Source of the DNA: Treponema sp.
GTDB taxonomy: Bacteria > Spirochaetota > Spirochaetia > Treponematales > Breznakiellaceae
Length of the DNA: 16,562 bases
Direction of reading: 5' to 3'
Assembly (NCBI GenBank): GCA_031275535.1
Contig: JAISOR010000110.1
Span: 1-16,562, forward strand
Part shown: piece by piece, positions 7,843-16,102 of the stretch
How positions within the stretch are numbered: the stretch's first letter is position 1
How the letters are laid out: every line of letters begins with the position of its first letter
Made by a program: the position numbers and the translations under genes
The notes under the pieces: generated by a model
Told to the model about the DNA's origin: nothing
What the model saw: the letters and a program-made list of their open reading frames with translations, nothing else
Databases searched by the model: none

Positions 7843-8703
7843 TTGGGTATAATCGTAACCACCGCCATTTTTGCTTCCCTCCTGGCCTTTGTCCTGGGGA
7901 CCGCCCTGGGTTTTTTCCAGGAATTTTTCAAGGTTGAGGAGGATCCCCTCAAGTTCCGGATTCGGGAGGCCCTGCCCGGGGCCAACTGCGGGGCCTGCGG
8001 ATACCCCGGCTGCGACGGGTATGCCTCGGCGCTTGCCGCGGGACAGGCGGAAACCAGCCGTTGTTCCGTGGGGGGCGCGGCGGTGGCGGAGAAACTGTCC
8101 GCCATTACGGGAGTTTCCGGGGGCGGCATGGTGCGGCTCGTATCGGTGCTGGCCTGCCAGGGTTCCAGGCGGCACGCTCCCCTCAAGGGAACCTACACCG
8201 GGCTCCAGACCTGCCGGGGCGCCAAGCTTGCCGCCGGGGGAACCAAGCTCTGCGCCTGGGGCTGTCTGGGTTTTGGGGACTGCGTGAAGGTCTGCCAATT
8301 CGGCGCCCTCAGCATAGGCGGTGATGGGCTGCCCAGGGTGGATTACGCCAAATGTACCGGATGCAGGCTCTGTCTTGGCGAATGTCCCCAGGCGCTCCTT
8401 AAGGGGATCCCCCAAAACCAGCAAGGCGCCATAGCCCTGTGGTCCAACCGGAACAGCATTAAGCAGATGGTGATAAACACCTGCAAACGGGGGTGCATCA
8501 AATGCGAACTCTGCGTCAAAAACTGCCCTGAAAAATGTATTGCCATGGACCGGGGGATCCCGCTGGTGGATTATGCCAAATGTACCTCCTGCGGAACCTG
8601 TGTTTCCAAATGCCCCGTCAAGGTATTGCGGATAATCCAAACCGACGTTTTCCCCGGCAAGGGGGAAGCGGTCCCCGCGGAAGCTGAAACCGCGCAGGCA
8701 TGA
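7843..8703 (+). CDS. rnfB: Rnf complex ferredoxin-like subunit B
   Basis: RnfB is the likely entry point for electrons from reduced ferredoxin. The 286-residue product has one N-terminal membrane segment (about 3-24) and then the RnfB-type Fe-S domain with C49, C52, C57 and C74 (ANCGACGYPGC). Four cysteine clusters follow: C137/C141/C147/C151, C171/C174/C177/C181, C218/C221/C224/C228 (with C214 and C232 nearby) and C247/C250/C253/C257. This suggests about five clusters. The start is TTG at 7843 with AGGGGG at 7832-7837; no ATG or GTG in this frame suits the membrane-anchored N-terminus. Its TGA overlaps the ATG of the next gene by 4 bases. It is the last rnf gene, and the order CDGEAB matches the clostridial/acetogen type. 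Confidence 0.95.
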   Translation: MGIIVTTAIFASLLAFVLGTALGFFQEFFKVEEDPLKFRIREALPGANCGACGYPGCDGYASALAAGQAETSRCSVGGAAVAEKLSAITGVSGGGMVRLVSVLACQGSRRHAPLKGTYTGLQTCRGAKLAAGGTKLCAWGCLGFGDCVKVCQFGALSIGGDGLPRVDYAKCTGCRLCLGECPQALLKGIPQNQQGAIALWSNRNSIKQMVINTCKRGCIKCELCVKNCPEKCIAMDRGIPLVDYAKCTSCGTCVSKCPVKVLRIIQTDVFPGKGEAVPAEAETAQA

Positions 8704-10061
8704 AACCCGAAGACTTTTACCGGGTCCTGGCCGACATCGAGGGGCTTTCCGTCTTCTCTAAGCTCAGGGTCCATCCCCTGCTCAAAGCCCTGGCGGAGGT
8801 CCTGAGCCTCCTCTCCCCGGAAGGGGTCTCCGGCAGGGAATTGTCCCTGGCGACGCTTCGGGCCTGGGCCGCCTTTACCGGAACCTTTCTTTCGTATAAC
8901 CCGGGAGGCTCCTTTTATACCGCCCTGGCCTTTCTCGTTCTGGCCGACGAAAACCCCTTTACCCTTGCCGCCGAGGGCGGCAGGGAGCGGGATTCCCCCC
9001 TGCTTGTAGCCGTCACCAGGACGGATCTCTCCCGGCTGGGGAGGATCGCCCGGTTCGATATCGCGCGATTCGGCTTTTATCTTGCCGCCCTCCTCCGGGA
9101 CGGGGGCCTGGAGGAGGCCGCTCTGGATTGTGAAAAAACCGCCCGGGCCTTGTGGATGGCCGAGGGGGCTGAAAGCCCCGGCAATTTCGCCTGGGCAACG
9201 ATCTTTCCCCGGGATGCCGATTGGGGAGAAGCCCTTCCCGCCCTGGGGGACTATCTCGCCTCCCACGGGTCGGGTCTTCTGGGACAATACCGTTCCTTTT
9301 TTTGGGAAGCCGGCGGCTCCCTCTCCCCCATCCGTAACCCTGATCCGGTGGGGCTTTCCCGGCTTTCAGGGTATGAGGAACAGCGATCCCTGGTGGTTTC
9401 CAATACCCTCCGTTTCGTCCAGGGGAAGCCCGCCAACAACCTCCTCCTCTACGGGGATCGGGGGACGGGAAAATCCGCCACCGTCAAGGCGGTGTGTAAC
9501 GAGTTCGCTCCCCGGGGCATCCGGCTGCTGGAACTGCGCAAACCGGATCTCTCCCGGCTTCCGGTGATCCTTGAAACCCTGGCTTGCCGGGCTTTGCGGT
9601 TTGTTATTTTTATCGACGACCTTTCCTTTGAAAGTACCGACGATTCCTTTACCGCCCTCAAGGCCCTGCTGGAAGGAGGGGCCGAGGCCAAACCCGCCAA
9701 TGCCGTGATTTATGCCACCAGCAACCGCCGCCACCTGGTCAAGGAGCGCTTTTCCGACAGGCCCGCCGCGGCCGTCGATGGGGAGGTACGGGCCTTTGAC
9801 GCCATGCAGGAACAGTTCTCCCTGGCGGACCGCTTCGGCCTGACCGTGATATTTACCTCCCCCAGCCAGGAGGAATACCTGGATATCGCCTGTTTTATCG
9901 CCGAGAAACGGGGGCTCCTCAAAGCCGGGGACGAGGGGGCCCGGAAGACCTTCCGGGAAAACGCCCTCCGCTGGGAACGCTGGTTCAACGGCCGTTCCCC
10001 CCGGACCGCGGTGCAATACGCGGACTGGGTTGAAGGCGGCGGGGGTTTCCCCTGGGAATAG
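8700..10061 (+). CDS. DUF815-type AAA ATPase, coupled to rnfB
   Basis: This is a predicted soluble P-loop ATPase of 453 residues. Walker A is GDRGTGKS (252-259). Walker B is FVIFIDD (301-307), with the acidic pair D306/D307. A sensor-like ATSNRRHL follows at 339-346. The C-terminal pattern RSPRTAVQYADW (432-443) resembles the end of the DUF815 ATPase family. The first 200 residues are mostly helical with no motif I recognise. The ATG overlaps the rnfB TGA by 4 bases, so it is almost surely translated from the rnf message. No function is established. A role in assembly or maintenance of the Rnf complex is only a guess from position, and the gene may simply share the transcript. Confidence 0.85.
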   Translation: MKPEDFYRVLADIEGLSVFSKLRVHPLLKALAEVLSLLSPEGVSGRELSLATLRAWAAFTGTFLSYNPGGSFYTALAFLVLADENPFTLAAEGGRERDSPLLVAVTRTDLSRLGRIARFDIARFGFYLAALLRDGGLEEAALDCEKTARALWMAEGAESPGNFAWATIFPRDADWGEALPALGDYLASHGSGLLGQYRSFFWEAGGSLSPIRNPDPVGLSRLSGYEEQRSLVVSNTLRFVQGKPANNLLLYGDRGTGKSATVKAVCNEFAPRGIRLLELRKPDLSRLPVILETLACRALRFVIFIDDLSFESTDDSFTALKALLEGGAEAKPANAVIYATSNRRHLVKERFSDRPAAAVDGEVRAFDAMQEQFSLADRFGLTVIFTSPSQEEYLDIACFIAEKRGLLKAGDEGARKTFRENALRWERWFNGRSPRTAVQYADWVEGGGGFPWE

Positions 10062-10088
10062 CCGGCCGGCCCGCGGCGCCGCGTCCTG

Positions 10089-10114
10089 CCCCGGCTGAAA
10101 CCGGAACTTTTTTT
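10089..10114 (+). terminator. Candidate terminator of the rnf-DUF815 operon
   Basis: A small hairpin with CCGG arms (10091-10094 and 10101-10104) is followed by seven T (10108-10114). It lies 30-50 bases after the DUF815 stop, between convergent genes. The stem is short, but GC-rich repeats just upstream may strengthen it. The T-tract overlaps the stop codon (10113-10115) of the oxidoreductase on the other strand. Confidence 0.45.
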
Positions 10115-11255
10115 AAAACGCCAGCCCCGCTTCGGCTTCCATGCCGCCGTAGTTTTCCCCCAGATACCCCCGGGGTATCGGCGCCGGGCGTTCAAAGGTC
10201 GAGGTCATGGTATAGAAGGTTTTGGAATCGCAGCTTTGGTAAAGCCCCAGGAGCAGTTCCAGGACGTGGAAGGCCATTTCTTTGCTGGTCCGGGGTTTCC
10301 GCCCCTTACGGAGGGACCAGGCCAGCTCCGCGGGCCCGATACCCCGGCAGTTATCCGTATAGGCATGGGTGGGGGGCAGGGTAAAGGGTTCGGTCTGGCC
10401 CTTCAGCAGTACCTTTACCTCGCCGCCGAACTGGTTGGGGTCCGGCATATACAAGATACCCTCGGACCCGTAGAGGACCATCTGGGGCTTTTCATTTTGG
10501 ATGCAGTTGGAATTAAAATGTATGGTCCCCAGGGCCCCGCCGGCAAGCTGGAAGCTGCCTGCCACCAGGTTCTCCGCCTGTAAGGTGAAGGGCTCCCCAA
10601 AATCGGGCCGGGACATGAGGTAATGTTCTCGCTCCGGGTGCAGGGTTTTGACAAAACCGCAAACCTCCGTAACCGGACCGAGGATGCTGAGGAGGGCGGT
10701 CAGGTAATAAACCCCCACATCCAGGCCGATACCCCCGCCGGGCAGGGCGGTAAAGGGGAAACGCTCCGCCAGCAGCCCCGAATCCCGGTTCAATGCGGCA
10801 TAGCAGGAACTGAGTTCCCCGATGAGGCCGCTGTCCAGGGCAAACCGCGCGGTCTGTACCGCGGAACCCATGAAGGTGTCCGGGGCGCTGCCGTAAAGCA
10901 CTCCCTTGGCATCGGCCAATTGTACCAGTTCCCGGGCCGCCTCTATGGACAGATCGATGGGTTTTTCGGAATAGACGTGCTTGCCCGCTTCCAGGGCCTG
11001 TTTTGTTACCTGGTGATGGGCGGCGGGGGTGGTCAGATTTACCACCAGCTCTATGCTCTTATCCGAAAAAATTTCTTCCCGTCCCATCGGTTTGATCCCG
11101 TATTTTTTTGCCTGCTTTTCCATCCGTTCCGGTATGGTATCATAGCAGCCCGCAAGCTCCAGGATCTCAAAAATCGAAGACATATTCTGTAGATAAATGT
11201 CGCTGATTGCGCCGCAGCCTATCACCGCGGTTTTTACCTTCTTGAATTTTTCCAT
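10113..11255 (-). CDS. Gfo/Idh/MocA family oxidoreductase
   Basis: This is a predicted NAD(P)-dependent dehydrogenase of 380 residues, probably acting on a sugar, inositol or related polyol; the substrate cannot be assigned. The N-terminal Rossmann fold shows AVIGCGAIS (10-18). The family EKP motif is at 97-99 (SEKPID), with Lys98 the expected catalytic or binding residue. In the second domain, GIGLDVGVYYL (176-186) occupies the place of the D-x-G-x-H motif and has Tyr where many members have the catalytic His, as in a recognised subgroup. The ATG at 11253-11255 (read on the minus strand) follows AAGGGGG (11261-11267). That site contains part of the stop codon of the upstream ATPase gene, so the two are co-transcribed and probably coupled. 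Convergent with the rnf operon. Confidence 0.9.
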   Translation of the reverse strand: MEKFKKVKTAVIGCGAISDIYLQNMSSIFEILELAGCYDTIPERMEKQAKKYGIKPMGREEIFSDKSIELVVNLTTPAAHHQVTKQALEAGKHVYSEKPIDLSIEAARELVQLADAKGVLYGSAPDTFMGSAVQTARFALDSGLIGELSSCYAALNRDSGLLAERFPFTALPGGGIGLDVGVYYLTALLSILGPVTEVCGFVKTLHPEREHYLMSRPDFGEPFTLQAENLVAGSFQLAGGALGTIHFNSNCIQNEKPQMVLYGSEGILYMPDPNQFGGEVKVLLKGQTEPFTLPPTHAYTDNCRGIGPAELAWSLRKGRKPRTSKEMAFHVLELLLGLYQSCDSKTFYTMTSTFERPAPIPRGYLGENYGGMEAEAGLAF

Positions 11256-11265
11256 GGCATCCCCC

Positions 11266-14013
11266 TTAAATTAATTTGTGCTCCCTGGCTGCCTGATATA
11301 AGGCATTGTTCCAATAATGCAGGGACAAAAAAGCATATTTTATCTCCCCATTATCTATTTGATTGGCCCGGCGCTGCAAGCGCTTAAATGCTATGCTGAT
11401 GATCGTGTTCATGTCAATTTCCCCGGCGCCGGATTCCTTCAATATAAGATAATAGGCATAAAAATAAAAGGCGTCGTTGGGGTCCATAGAAAACTGCCGC
11501 TCATCCTGGACAACCTGCCGGATAATCCGCAGGGCCTCTTTTTTGTTTTCCCCCTTGGCCGGATCAAGACGGCACAGGGCCAGGGCCCGGAAAACCGAAC
11601 CCAGGCGGAAAAAGAATTCCGATTTTGGGATGATAAATAATTCACATTGGGTATAGGCGCCCTCCCAATCAGGCTGTTCTATAAAAAGGAATTTTTGATC
11701 CGCCAAAACACCCAGGAGCCGCTCCGAATATTTTACCGACCGTTCATAGTCCCCGGTCAAATAGGCCGCCTCGGCTTGAAAAAACAGCCCTTCGCCGGCG
11801 GGCAGTTCGGGCTGCTCACCGTCATTCCGCAGGTAGGCATGGCACCGGTAGATCCACGCGGAAAGGGCCTGTTCCGCCGCGGGTTGTTTATAACCGGAAA
11901 GATTATTCCGCATGGATTCAAATACATTCAACCCCTCCTGATACCGGCCGGTTTCAAACTTCAGCCTTCCCTGAAAAAACCGGATCCGTTCCGCCCATTC
12001 GAGCCTCCCGGCGTTTAACGCGGCATCTTCCGCCTTGCGGGCAAAGGATTCCGCCTTACAAATATCGCCGGTAAGGAATTGAATCTCCGCGACGTAGAAG
12101 TATATCAAGGCCAGTTCCCGGAGATCCGCGGCTTTTTCCGCGTTTTCTATGGCGAAGCAGGCATAATCCACCGCGTCGCTCATACGGTGATTTGAAAGGC
12201 TCGCCAGGGTGAACAGCCGGTAGGCCTTGCTCAGGCCCGCCCGATCCTGCTGTCCCTGGATAAGGATGATGGATTCCTTGATCATCATGATGGCGGCGGG
12301 GATGTCCTTAACCGACAGCAGGTAATCCGCCCGGTTCATCAGAATTTGGGTCTTATACCCCGGTATCGATACGTTTTCCGGCCCGGACCCGGAAAACGCT
12401 TCCCGTATTTCCTTTTCTTCCCCATGGATAAGGGCCTTGGAGGTTTTATAGATAAATTCCAGGAGCGGAGCCCGGTCTTGCCCGACGATCCGCTCAAAGG
12501 AGCCGTCCCCCAGGGCTTTTTCTATTTCCCCCATGGTTCCGTGGATAATATCCGCCTGCAGGGCCTTGAGCATAAACCCGTCGGTCTTTTCCCACCCCAG
12601 GTCGGACAGGACCTTGAGCATATTAAAACAGGACCGGAGTTTTTCCGCCTGCGCCCAGGCCAGCAGGCAGTTTCTCACCAGCAGGCAAATTGGTTTCTTC
12701 CGCTCCCCCAGCACCTCCTCGGCCTTTTTAATCAGATTGCCCAAGCGCAGCCGGGGTTCGTCAATAAAATCGATAATCCCAAAATGGGAAAAAAGGGAAA
12801 GGGCCCGGTGGATCGAAGCGGCCTTTTTCCCCGTCTCTTCAAACAAACTCACCAGGAGGGACGCGGGGAAATACCGTAAGAAAATCCCCATGGCATAGGC
12901 AATTTCCCAGAGATCCGGGGGCATTTCCGGAAACTTCGGGGCCGGCGGATCCCCCAGGTCCAGGGACAGTATCCGGGGGCGGGGGAAAACCGGTTTCCAC
13001 TGTTTTATATCGTGGGAATCCTCCCGTTTTTCGACAGACCAGGTTCCGTATACATGAAAGCCCTTTTTATTGGGAAGGGTCCGGTACAGCTCGATAAAGA
13101 GCTCCCTCGCGGCGGTATCCGCTTCCTGAAGGTCCTCCAAAATGAAAACCGGGGTATCCTTACCGGCCTTTGCCGCCCTCATATAAACATCCGCCAATAA
13201 GTGAAGAAACCGCCGGCCTTTCTGAATTATATAATTCGGATATTCATGCTGAAACCGCTCCCGGAACAGGATGGCCCCCAGTTTGTCCAGCTCCGCAAGT
13301 TCCTGGCGGTCCGCGTATATACTCAGCCAGGAACGGAGGCCGGGGTTTAAGGCGTCGCTGAAGCAGCATAGTCCGGTTCCTCCTGAACCAAAGCGGATGA
13401 CCAGGGGTTTTTTAAATTGGGAAAGGCAAAACCGGTAGAGCCCGTCCCGTTTCCCCATATACGCGGGACCGGTTACTAACACATTCCGGGTGGTTCTTTC
13501 TTTAATGCCCGCTTCTATCTGTGCCCGCGAAGGATAGGTCCCGGCGCCGCCGGAAGCCGAAAGAGTCCTGAGGCGGCTCAACTGGGCGTACCCTTCCCCG
13601 GCGGAGTATGCTTCGCTCAAAGGGGCCTCAAAAAGCATATAGGGGGTGAGGGCCCGCTGAACCGGGGGGGAGCACCAAATTCCCGTTCCCGGGGAATCGG
13701 TGGGAATAGCTCTGACAAGGCGGGCGTCCGCATCGTCGGTCAGATTCTGTCCCAGTATGACCGCGCGGCCGTACAGTTCCGGGGAAACTTTTTCCAGGAG
13801 GGCAAGGGCAGCCTCCAGCATAAGCAGTATGTCCAGCCAAAATCCGGGGCTGTCTTCCTCAAAAAACGCGGAGATCCACCGGCCTTCCCCGGCGATCTCG
13901 CCCCCGGCGTTTGTTACGGCCTGAAACACCGTGTTTTCCAGGGTTGAAATGACCTCCCTTCTGATACGGCGAAGCTGGGCCTGAAATCGAACATAAAAAA
14001 GCATTTGTACCAT
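11266..14013 (-). CDS. Large STAND-like ATPase with TPR-like helical repeats
   Basis: This is a predicted multidomain signalling protein of 915 residues. Residues 1-145 resemble, weakly, a degenerate class III nucleotide cyclase domain (GGEIAGEGRWISAFF, then GIWCSPPVQRALTPY). An ATPase region follows with a P-loop-like TGPAYMGKR (181-189), where Arg replaces the usual Ser/Thr after Lys, and a STAND-style Walker B, VFILEDLQEAD (289-299). A winged-helix-like region covers about 360-440. The C-terminal half, about 450-900, is alpha-helical with TPR-like periodicity, clearest at 555-770. ATG at 14011-14013 is chosen because AGGA lies 8 bases upstream and a promoter just beyond; the frame remains open to 14133, but that extension has no initiation signal. 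I do not recognise an orthologue with known function. It runs directly into the oxidoreductase gene. Confidence 0.7.
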   Translation of the reverse strand: MVQMLFYVRFQAQLRRIRREVISTLENTVFQAVTNAGGEIAGEGRWISAFFEEDSPGFWLDILLMLEAALALLEKVSPELYGRAVILGQNLTDDADARLVRAIPTDSPGTGIWCSPPVQRALTPYMLFEAPLSEAYSAGEGYAQLSRLRTLSASGGAGTYPSRAQIEAGIKERTTRNVLVTGPAYMGKRDGLYRFCLSQFKKPLVIRFGSGGTGLCCFSDALNPGLRSWLSIYADRQELAELDKLGAILFRERFQHEYPNYIIQKGRRFLHLLADVYMRAAKAGKDTPVFILEDLQEADTAARELFIELYRTLPNKKGFHVYGTWSVEKREDSHDIKQWKPVFPRPRILSLDLGDPPAPKFPEMPPDLWEIAYAMGIFLRYFPASLLVSLFEETGKKAASIHRALSLFSHFGIIDFIDEPRLRLGNLIKKAEEVLGERKKPICLLVRNCLLAWAQAEKLRSCFNMLKVLSDLGWEKTDGFMLKALQADIIHGTMGEIEKALGDGSFERIVGQDRAPLLEFIYKTSKALIHGEEKEIREAFSGSGPENVSIPGYKTQILMNRADYLLSVKDIPAAIMMIKESIILIQGQQDRAGLSKAYRLFTLASLSNHRMSDAVDYACFAIENAEKAADLRELALIYFYVAEIQFLTGDICKAESFARKAEDAALNAGRLEWAERIRFFQGRLKFETGRYQEGLNVFESMRNNLSGYKQPAAEQALSAWIYRCHAYLRNDGEQPELPAGEGLFFQAEAAYLTGDYERSVKYSERLLGVLADQKFLFIEQPDWEGAYTQCELFIIPKSEFFFRLGSVFRALALCRLDPAKGENKKEALRIIRQVVQDERQFSMDPNDAFYFYAYYLILKESGAGEIDMNTIISIAFKRLQRRANQIDNGEIKYAFLSLHYWNNALYQAAREHKLI

Positions 14014-14031
14014 ACGGATTATCCTATCAAA

Positions 14032-14059
14032 AGTATATACTATTATGAACCTTTTGCAA
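14032..14059 (-). promoter_or_regulatory. Candidate promoter of the ATPase-oxidoreductase operon
   Basis: Read on the minus strand, TTGCAA (14059-14054) and TATACT (14037-14032) are separated by 16 bases. Transcription would begin very close to the AGGA ribosome binding site of the ATPase gene, giving a short leader of roughly 15 bases. Confidence 0.45.
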
Positions 14060-14321
14060 AATTGATTCGTCGCGAAGGGTTCCGCCCCAGGGCCCGCCTG
14101 CGCGGGGGAGCCTGGTATACGGGAAACGCTCAAAAACGGAAACCGGTTTTCCGGCCCGTAAAACTTGGGAACATCCGAAACCTCCCCAAATTACCGGGCT
14201 TTTTCAAAATCCGGCATTTTGAAAAAGCCGCTCTTGCCAAAATGCGGACGAAGGGGTATTCCTTATAGAGGCGCTTGTTTCGCCTGAGCTTGTTCCACTA
14301 AAAAATTGACGCGGAGGCATC
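14060..14321 (+). promoter_or_regulatory. Divergent intergenic region with a strong hairpin and the argF leader
   Basis: This stretch holds no convincing gene. A perfect 14-bp stem lies at 14197-14210 / 14216-14229 (GGCTTTTTCAAAAT, loop of 5). It has no T-tract, so it does not look like a terminator. Directly after it come TTGCCA (14234-14239), a 17-base spacer and TATTCC (14257-14262), a possible promoter for the carbamoyltransferase gene. A 5-bp hairpin (AGGCG 14269-14273, CGCCT 14281-14285) would lie in the mRNA leader. GGAGG at 14313-14317 is the ribosome binding site, only 4 bases from the ATG. I see no clear ARG box. Confidence 0.35.
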
Positions 14322-15260
14322 ATGGATACCATTACCCTCAAGGGCCGATCCCTATTAACCTGGCTGGATTACCGGGAGGAGGAGATCCGCTTCCTGCTGG
14401 ATCTGGCCGGGCATCTCAAGGCGGAGAAACAGAGCGGGGAGAGCCATCGGCGTTTTGCCGGAAAAACCATAGCCCTCCTCTTTGAAAAACGTTCCACCCG
14501 GACCCGCTGCGCCTTTGAAACCGCCTTTGGGGAAGAAGGGGGCCACCCGGTATTCCTTTCAACCCAGGATATTCAGTTGGGGGCCAAAGAATCCGTCGAA
14601 GATACCGCCCGGGTCCTGGGCCGTATGTTCAACGCCATCCAGTTCCGGGGATTTAAGCAGTCCACGGTGGAGACCCTGGCCTTGTATTCGGGGGTGCCGG
14701 TGTATAACGGCCTCACCGACAGCTTCCACCCCACCCAGGCCCTGGCGGATGTTATGACCCTGGAGGAAAATTTCGGAGACGCCCCGGGGAAGAAGCTCTG
14801 TTTTGTGGGGGACGGCCGGAACAACGTCGCCCGTTCCCTCATGGTGATATGCGCCAAACTGGGGATATATTTTACGGTGATCACCCCCGCCGCCCTGAAC
14901 CCCGCCGCCGATTTGGTGGAAACCTGCAGGGCCCTGGCCCGGGCCGCGGGGACGGAGATCAGCATCACGCCGGATCTTGGGGCAATTACCGGGGCCGACG
15001 CCGTATATACCGACGTGTGGGTCTCCATGGGCGAGGAGGCAAAGCGGGAGGAACGGCTGCGCCTCCTTGCCCCTTACCAGGTAAACCAGGCCCTGATGGA
15101 CCGCACCGGCCGGAAGGACAGCATCTTCCTCCACTGCCTGCCCGCGGTTAAGGGTGAGGAGGTAAGCTCCGAGGTGATTGACGGCCCCCAAAGCCGGGCC
15201 TGGGACGAGGCGGAAAACCGGAAACATACGATTAAAGCCATCATGGCGGCGACGCTGTAA
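14322..15260 (+). CDS. argF: Ornithine carbamoyltransferase
   Basis: The enzyme joins carbamoyl phosphate and ornithine to give citrulline, or runs in reverse in the arginine deiminase pathway. The 312-residue product has all the key motifs: STRTR (58-62) for carbamoyl phosphate, FRGF (108-111), HPTQ (136-139), DVWVSMGE (231-238) for ornithine and HCLP (271-274) with the reactive Cys272. The last part, EAENRKHTIKAIMAATL, is typical of this enzyme and not of aspartate carbamoyltransferase. It is slightly shorter than the common 330 or so residues, without loss of a motif. It stands alone here, with no arginine synthesis or deiminase gene beside it, so argF and arcB cannot be separated by context. 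GGAGG precedes the ATG closely. Confidence 0.95.
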   Translation: MDTITLKGRSLLTWLDYREEEIRFLLDLAGHLKAEKQSGESHRRFAGKTIALLFEKRSTRTRCAFETAFGEEGGHPVFLSTQDIQLGAKESVEDTARVLGRMFNAIQFRGFKQSTVETLALYSGVPVYNGLTDSFHPTQALADVMTLEENFGDAPGKKLCFVGDGRNNVARSLMVICAKLGIYFTVITPAALNPAADLVETCRALARAAGTEISITPDLGAITGADAVYTDVWVSMGEEAKREERLRLLAPYQVNQALMDRTGRKDSIFLHCLPAVKGEEVSSEVIDGPQSRAWDEAENRKHTIKAIMAATL

Positions 15261-15267
15261 GTCCCGC

Positions 15268-15305
15268 CCGGGGTTTTGCCTGCCCCGGACGGTTTCAAAT
15301 TTGAA
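15268..15305. other. Inverted repeats after argF
   Basis: Just past the argF stop, CCGGGG (15268-15273) and CCCCGG (15283-15288) can form a 6-bp stem. A perfect 12-bp palindrome, TTCAAATTTGAA, follows at 15294-15305. Neither is followed by a T-tract. They may help to end transcription between the convergent argF and rubrerythrin genes, but this is weak. Confidence 0.3.
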
Positions 15306-15322
15306 GCCGCCTGGGGGGACTT

Positions 15323-15423
15323 AGGAACTGTACATAAATAAAATGCACAGCATTTTATTTTAATTGCTTATGCAATAAGGAAATAACATGACCAAACGGT
15401 CATGTTATTTCTGTACAGTTCCT
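15323..15423 (+). mobile_element. Complete MITE-like element, family B, 101 bp
   Basis: The element has 19-bp terminal inverted repeats with one mismatch: AGGAACTGTACATAAATAA at 15323-15341 and its complement at 15405-15423. Inside is a second perfect 13-bp inverted repeat, 15381-15393 / 15398-15410 (AAATAACATGACC, loop AAAC), which overlaps the right terminus. A 5-bp stem (ATTGC / GCAAT) and the inverted pair AAAATG / CATTTT lie to its left. It has no coding capacity. A near-identical truncated copy lies at 121-195, which shows that the sequence is dispersed. Flanking bases do not give an unambiguous target duplication; a TA-type duplication is possible. Confidence 0.82.
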
Positions 15424-15465
15424 TATGGGCTTGTCCTGAAACCGCGGTTTCCCCGCCAAATTCCG

Positions 15466-16008
15466 CTAATAATTGGCCGCTTTTATCTGGAAATACCCCT
15501 GGGGATGTTTACAGACCGGGCAGCGTTCGGGGGCTTTTTTGCCGATGATGATGTGGCCGCAGTTGGCGCATTGCCATACCGTATCCCCCTCCCGGGAGAA
15601 GACCAGGCCGCCTGAGATGTTGGCAAGCAGCTTGCGGTAGCGTTCTTCATGCTCCTTTTCTATGGCCCCTACCATCTGAAACAACGCGGCGATATGATCA
15701 AAGCCCTCCTCTTTGGCGGTTTTGGCGAATCCCGCGTACATATCGGTCCATTCGTAGTTTTCACCATCCGCGGCGTCCTTGAGGTTGGTCACGGTGCCGG
15801 GTATATCGTCCCCGTGGAGCAGCTTGAACCAGATCTTGGCGTGTTCCTTTTCGTTCTCCGCGGTTTCCCGGAATATGGCCCCTATCTGGTGGTACCCTTC
15901 TTTTTCCGCCTTTGACGCGTAATAGGTATATTTGTTCCGGGCCTGGGATTCCCCGGCAAAAGCCGCCTGCAGATTAGCCGCCGTCTTTGAACCTTTAAGT
16001 TCTTTCAT
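15466..16008 (-). CDS. rbr: Rubrerythrin
   Basis: Rubrerythrin is a cytoplasmic di-iron peroxidase that reduces hydrogen peroxide in anaerobes, using electrons passed through its rubredoxin centre. The 180-residue product has the ferritin-like four-helix domain with likely ligands E20 ([10 protein letters not shown]), E53 and H56 (ENEKEH), E86 (NYEWTDMY), E117 and H120 (EKEHEERY). The C-terminal rubredoxin domain has C147/C150 (CANC) and C163/C166 (CPVC). Length and domain order are those of classical rubrerythrin. The ATG at 16006-16008 (minus strand) follows GGGAGGT (16014-16020). It is a single gene, convergent with argF. Confidence 0.97.
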   Translation of the reverse strand: MKELKGSKTAANLQAAFAGESQARNKYTYYASKAEKEGYHQIGAIFRETAENEKEHAKIWFKLLHGDDIPGTVTNLKDAADGENYEWTDMYAGFAKTAKEEGFDHIAALFQMVGAIEKEHEERYRKLLANISGGLVFSREGDTVWQCANCGHIIIGKKAPERCPVCKHPQGYFQIKAANY

Positions 16009-16102
16009 AAATTACCTCCCTCGAAATTGCTTTGAACCTGGGCTGCCCCAAAATCCGGCCCGTGGCAGGCCCCGGTATTTGAAACAGTAACCTTAGATCC
16101 TC

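Noticed and set aside
7234..8640. Long open frame (468 codons) on the minus strand opposite rnfA-rnfB
   Set aside because: It lies entirely antisense to genes with full family motifs, has a low-complexity Gly/Pro/Gln/His-rich product and no ribosome binding site. It reflects GC-rich codon use.
14014..14133. N-terminal extension of the large ATPase by 40 residues
   Set aside because: It has no ribosome binding site, and the promoter candidate lies inside it. The AGGA before 14013 supports the shorter form.
14005..14268. 87-codon plus-strand frame in the argF upstream region
   Set aside because: It overlaps the start of the divergent ATPase gene and its promoter, encodes a perfect hairpin and has no family resemblance.
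16089..16098. AACCTTAGAT in the rubrerythrin upstream region, also present in repeat A
   Set aside because: Ten bases without the flanking hairpins is too little to call a repeat remnant.
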